Of a DNA stretch of 8,978 nucleotides, positions 6,002 through 8,978 are shown one piece after another. The stretch's first letter is position 1; the number at the start of each line of letters is the position of its first letter. Where the stretch lies: positions 1-8,978 of the forward strand of contig CAKOSD010000030.1 of the NCBI GenBank assembly GCA_934101745.1. The letters are read 5' to 3'. The notes below the pieces were generated by a model. It was not told where the DNA came from and did not search any database. It was given only the letters and a program-made list of their open reading frames with translations. Source of the DNA: an uncultured Bacilli bacterium. GTDB lineage: Bacteria; Bacillota_I; Bacilli_A; RF39; UBA660. A program made the translations under genes and the position numbers.

Positions 6002-7162
6002 TTATCCTATGGTGTAAGGATTATTTAAACTACCATCACCACTTACAATCTTAACATCTTCATTTAAATATAAAGAAGGATAGATATTATAAGTAGCAGT
6101 TGGATAGATAGCATTTATGGCATTATTACCAGCAATTCGATAAACAAAGCCTTCTTTTTCTTGATAACTATCTAGGACAAAGAACCCATTTTCTTTAGAA
6201 AGATATGATTTGGAAGAACAAGTACTAAATTCATTAATCTTAGTATCCTTACAATCATCTTTTAAAGATAAAATATAATCACTAATATTTATTAAGCCGA
6301 TATTAAAGTGAGCCATATTACCATAGGCGGTATCATTATACCAGTTACTTATAGTTTGTTTATTATCTGTATTAGCATTAAGACGCCAAGTGCCAGTGGT
6401 AATCATATTACGAGTTTTATCATTTTTTAACCCCGTTTTAGAAAAATCTAAAGTTAGCGTTTCGTTATTTTTATTAGTATAAGAATAATTGCTTGAAGCA
6501 TTATAATAAGCCTCATTTAATAGTTTATATATACTGGCTTCTAAAAAATCAAAGCCTCTATTATTATTCCACTCAAATTCAGTTATATCTTGATTAGTAG
6601 TAGTATTTTTAGCCGTTAGTGGCGTATCTTTTACTATTTTTAGATTATACTTATGCTTTTTAGTAACATCCGATACTTTACTTACACTTACTATTCGCCA
6701 TAGTTCACAAGTATTAGTATCAGATTCATTATCACAGTTAAAGTAAATATAATTTAGAGCATCATTACCATAATAACGAAGAATATCATTTTCGTCTAAG
6801 TAAGTTTTATTTTTTTCTTTTAAAGTATCAAGACCACTGGTTAGATTTATTAGTTGTTCTCCGGCTGTATCTTCATAGTATAGTTTGCATAGTGAATTTT
6901 TGGTAATATTTTCAACATTATAAGTATTATTATCTTTATCTATATTTAAAGTAGTACCATTATTACATTCATAACTAGTTATATTAAGACCAGCTATATT
7001 ACTTTTAGTATTATTTATATAATATTCATAAGTTATTTTAGGGTTTCTAGTTAGAATGAAGATAATTATACCAATAACTGCTACGAAGAGGAGGGCTATT
7101 ATAATAATAGTCCTAGTCTTTTTAGCATTTTTATTTAGGGAAGTTTTTTTCTTATTTTTCAT
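6002..7162 (-). CDS. Membrane-anchored extracellular protein with DUF6273-like C-terminal domain
   Basis: The product has 386 residues. A Lys-rich N-terminus (MKNKKKTSLNKNAKKTR) and one hydrophobic helix at about 18-37 make a type II anchor with the rest outside. Residues 40-110 are Asn/Thr-rich. From about 137 the pattern follows a domain frequent in surface proteins of uncultured Firmicutes: IYFNCDN, ELWRIVSV (154-161), FEWNNN, SIYKLLNEAYYN, IGLINISDYI (288-297), FVYRIAGN, then PSLYLNEDVKIVSGDGSLNN followed by PYTIG at the C-terminus. This resembles DUF6273-type modules; their function is unknown. Cys pairs (142/152, 304/315) suggest disulfides. The ATG at 7160-7162 is chosen because GGAGGT lies four bases before it; an in-frame ATG at 7172-7174 overlaps that site. 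Only two bases separate it from the stop of the Ig-repeat gene, so the two are co-translated and probably act together at the surface. Confidence 0.9.
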   Translation of the reverse strand: MKNKKKTSLNKNAKKTRTIIIIALLFVAVIGIIIFILTRNPKITYEYYINNTKSNIAGLNITSYECNNGTTLNIDKDNNTYNVENITKNSLCKLYYEDTAGEQLINLTSGLDTLKEKNKTYLDENDILRYYGNDALNYIYFNCDNESDTNTCELWRIVSVSKVSDVTKKHKYNLKIVKDTPLTAKNTTTNQDITEFEWNNNRGFDFLEASIYKLLNEAYYNASSNYSYTNKNNETLTLDFSKTGLKNDKTRNMITTGTWRLNANTDNKQTISNWYNDTAYGNMAHFNIGLINISDYILSLKDDCKDTKINEFSTCSSKSYLSKENGFFVLDSYQEKEGFVYRIAGNNAINAIYPTATYNIYPSLYLNEDVKIVSGDGSLNNPYTIG

Positions 7163-7164
7163 TT

Positions 7165-8978
7165 TTACCTCCATTTGTTATCACCACATTTATAGTAGCC
7201 ATCTGAAACGGTTGTATCAGTATAACCATCACATACTTCGTTTACATGACCACAGTCGCCCGTACTTCCAGAACCGCCACTACTCCAATTACAACCAGTA
7301 TAATTACCATAATCAGGATCGTAGGTACCATAGTTACCACCTTCACCAGGTCCACCGCAGTTATCGCCATCTGGCATCGTATAGTTTTTACCATCTTCAC
7401 AGTTTGTTACTTCGCCATGAGTACTACTACAAGTTGATTCAGTATGAGTTTGTTCACAGTATTGTTCTTCTTCATAACGATAGAAGTTTTTAGAGGCATT
7501 ACTAGTATTTCCAGCCTCATCGGTACAAGTACCTATCATCGTATAATTAGTTCTATTTCGAGCAGTTGAATCACTATCTAAATTATAAATAGAACCATAC
7601 TTACTACCTATTTTATAACTAACATTAGTTGTCATATTATCAGAGCATACTAACTCGGCTTCGGTAGTTGATACATCATCATATTCTTGACGACTACTAG
7701 TACTTACAATTTCTGAAACCTTGTTACCTTTATTTTTTAAATAATTAATCAAACTATTGTTATCACTTAAATTATTGTTATCCCAAGTACTACAAGAGAT
7801 ATTTTCTGTCTTTTTTTCATCACTGCAAAAAATCAGAAAACAGCTTTGATTGCCGGTTTTATATTTAACTTGGTAGTCGTCGCAATGATGGGTGGTTTTC
7901 ATTCTTAAATTAGCAGACGGAGGTGTTACATCTCTTCTAATACTTTGGGAAGTACAACTACCACTTAAGCCGGCCTCATTAGTAACATAACCACTTACAT
8001 TAATATAATTAGTATCATATGTTAAAGTATAAGAGTTATCATAAGTAGCGCCATTAGGGACAGATATTTTACGAGCACTAATGCCTACACCTGAGGTACT
8101 CATAGAAACTGTTACATTAGAACGATACCAATTGTTGTTACCTTTATTACCACTTATTTGTAGAGAACAAGTAGGAGGGGTGGTAAGGCGTCTTGCCCAG
8201 CTACTACAAGAAGCACTAGTACCAGCAGCATTAGTAACAGAACCATTTATTGCTATTCCTTCAGTATCCCAGTTAACTGTATAATTACTAGAGTTATTAT
8301 TAGTTATTTTACTACTAACTATATGGGAAGATGAAGAACCAATACTGGCATTGATATTTGATATATACCAATTATTTTGACCAATGGTGCCCTCTAAATT
8401 AACAGAACAACTTGGCGTTTGAGCAAGTCTTTTTGTCCAGTTAGAACAACTTCCTTTTAAACCCGCTTCATTTACAACTTCGCCACTTACGGTCGTACCA
8501 TCATTATCCCAATTAATAACGTACCTATCACTATTATTATTAGTTATTTTTTTACTTGAAACGTGAGGCGAATTAGAATTTATGGTATTAGTTATATCAC
8601 TAGTATACCAATCACTCCAGCCTTTATTACCACTAGCATTAATGCTACAACTTGGCGCGGTGGCTAGTCTTTTAACCGATTTACTACAATCTCTTTGGTT
8701 ACCGGCATTGTCCATAACTATACCATAATAAGTTATCCCATCCGTATCCCAAGTTAAATCCTGTCTATTACTATTATTATAATTAGCACTATTGGCATTT
8801 AAACCATATCCAGCCACACCACTAGTAGCATCACTGGAAGCAAAACTCATCGCTACATTACTAGTGTACCAATTATTTTGACCCATGGTTCCACTGGCAT
8901 TAACATTACAACTTGGGGCCTCGGTATCACGCTTAACACTAATACTACAGTCTCCGGTTAAACCTGCATCATTCGTAA
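7165..8978 (-). CDS. Ig-like repeat surface protein, 5' part beyond the window
   Basis: The frame is open to the right edge, so the 603 residues seen (numbered from the edge) are the C-terminal part; an internal Met at 8886 is not the start. Four full Ig-like repeats of 80-87 residues (20-106, 107-186, 187-266, 267-351) follow the end of another. Each opens with PSC or PTC, has a WYxSN/D motif about 15 residues later, WD or YD mid-domain, and N-E/A-AG near the end, as in bacterial Ig-like/OmpL47-type repeats of secreted adhesins. Cys residues are exactly 13 apart across each of the four junctions from C10 to C270. Residues 352-500 look like a fifth Ig-like domain with a large insertion (DEAGN at 486-490). 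The tail 505-603 is Cys- and Gly-rich (GGPGEGG; SSGGSGSTG) and ends CGDNKWR. No LPXTG or C-terminal membrane helix is present, so attachment is unclear. It is probably exported, but the signal is off-window. Confidence 0.9.
   Translation of the reverse strand, partial: TNDAGLTGDCSISVKRDTEAPSCNVNASGTMGQNNWYTSNVAMSFASSDATSGVAGYGLNANSANYNNSNRQDLTWDTDGITYYGIVMDNAGNQRDCSKSVKRLATAPSCSINASGNKGWSDWYTSDITNTINSNSPHVSSKKITNNNSDRYVINWDNDGTTVSGEVVNEAGLKGSCSNWTKRLAQTPSCSVNLEGTIGQNNWYISNINASIGSSSSHIVSSKITNNNSSNYTVNWDTEGIAINGSVTNAAGTSASCSSWARRLTTPPTCSLQISGNKGNNNWYRSNVTVSMSTSGVGISARKISVPNGATYDNSYTLTYDTNYINVSGYVTNEAGLSGSCTSQSIRRDVTPPSANLRMKTTHHCDDYQVKYKTGNQSCFLIFCSDEKKTENISCSTWDNNNLSDNNSLINYLKNKGNKVSEIVSTSSRQEYDDVSTTEAELVCSDNMTTNVSYKIGSKYGSIYNLDSDSTARNRTNYTMIGTCTDEAGNTSNASKNFYRYEEEQYCEQTHTESTCSSTHGEVTNCEDGKNYTMPDGDNCGGPGEGGNYGTYDPDYGNYTGCNWSSGGSGSTGDCGHVNEVCDGYTDTTVSDGYYKCGDNKWR
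7167..7172 (-). promoter_or_regulatory. Shine-Dalgarno GGAGGT inside the end of the Ig-repeat gene
   Basis: GGAGGT is formed by the last Trp and Arg codons and first base of the stop of the Ig-repeat gene. It lies four bases before ATG 7160-7162, and it overlaps the alternative ATG at 7172-7174, which therefore cannot use it. It implies coupled translation of the two surface proteins. Confidence 0.85.
7924..8919 (-). repeat. Four tandem Ig-like coding repeats
   Basis: Repeat units lie at 8659-8919, 8419-8658, 8179-8418 and 7924-8178 (87, 80, 80 and 85 codons). The two 80-codon units are the most alike, sharing a SKITNNNS segment and, in DNA, ATTATTAGTTATTT near 8298 and 8536, so one probably arose by duplication of the other. 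The remaining units agree mainly at the protein level. Confidence 0.8.

Noticed and set aside
7056..7493. Plus-strand open frame of 145 codons rich in His, Tyr and Arg
   Set aside because: It lies opposite two well-supported minus-strand genes, has no ribosome site, and its odd composition is what antisense reading of Asn/Thr/Gly codons gives.
8081..8284. Plus-strand open frame of 67 codons
   Set aside because: It is antisense to the Ig-repeat gene, with no ribosome site and no recognisable product.
7924..8919. Regularly spaced repeats that might suggest a CRISPR array
   Set aside because: The period is about 240-260 bases, the similarity is mainly at protein level within one long open frame, and there are no short identical repeats with unique spacers.
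1..8978. Use of genetic code 4 (TGA as tryptophan), suggested by the AT-rich, Mollicutes-like style and absence of TGA stops
   Set aside because: Tryptophan is encoded by TGG, for example in the NNWY motifs, and no gene needs TGA read as sense.
1..8978. Defence island, phage or transposon
   Set aside because: No nuclease, helicase, integrase, transposase, toxin-antitoxin or phage structural motifs are visible, and no terminal repeats flank the genes.

Overview
The window is AT-rich, with every supported gene on the minus strand. Perfect or near-perfect sigma-A type promoters (TTGACA, 16-17 bp, TAWAMT), strong Shine-Dalgarno sequences and U-tailed intrinsic terminators point to a low-GC Gram-positive-like bacterium (Bacillota/Bacilli). 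My best guess, by inference from protein style, is one of the uncultured gut lineages near RF39/Mycoplasmatota. Tryptophan is written TGG throughout. All seven visible stop codons are TAA (six) or TAG (one), so the standard bacterial code fits. No RNA gene, insertion sequence, CRISPR array or phage module is visible.

Reading in the direction of transcription (high to low coordinates), there are five transcription units. (1) 8978-5954 holds the 3' part of a gene for a secreted Ig-like repeat protein, which runs off the right edge. It is translationally coupled to a gene for a membrane-anchored extracellular protein whose C-terminal half resembles the DUF6273-like domain common in uncultured Firmicutes. 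A terminator follows. (2) 5915-4233 is a monocistronic 534-residue protein of unknown function whose terminator overlaps its last codons. (3) 4129-3283 is a monocistronic 242-residue membrane protein with an extracellular coiled coil. (4) 3200-1615 is a two-gene operon: a 216-residue protein of unknown function and, overlapping it by 14 bases, a 279-residue protein that starts with a J-domain-like helix pair lacking the HPD motif. (5) 1614-102 is a monocistronic single-pass membrane protein. It has a 133-residue Asn/Pro/Ser/Thr-rich N-terminal tail without any charged or aromatic residue, and Ig-like domains on the outer side.

The genes mainly describe a cell-surface region: three of seven products are membrane-anchored with outward-facing domains and a fourth is probably secreted or surface-bound. 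Units 2 and 3 share an exact 13-base, near-palindromic sequence at almost the same distance upstream of their promoters, which suggests co-regulation. Three gene starts were moved downstream of the longest open frame, because in two cases the longer frame begins inside or upstream of the promoter and in the third the long start lies inside the Shine-Dalgarno sequence. Functions are mostly unknown; nothing here proves a defence, secretion or metabolic system. The first 101 bases hold no gene, only a strong inverted repeat nested in a possible larger fold.
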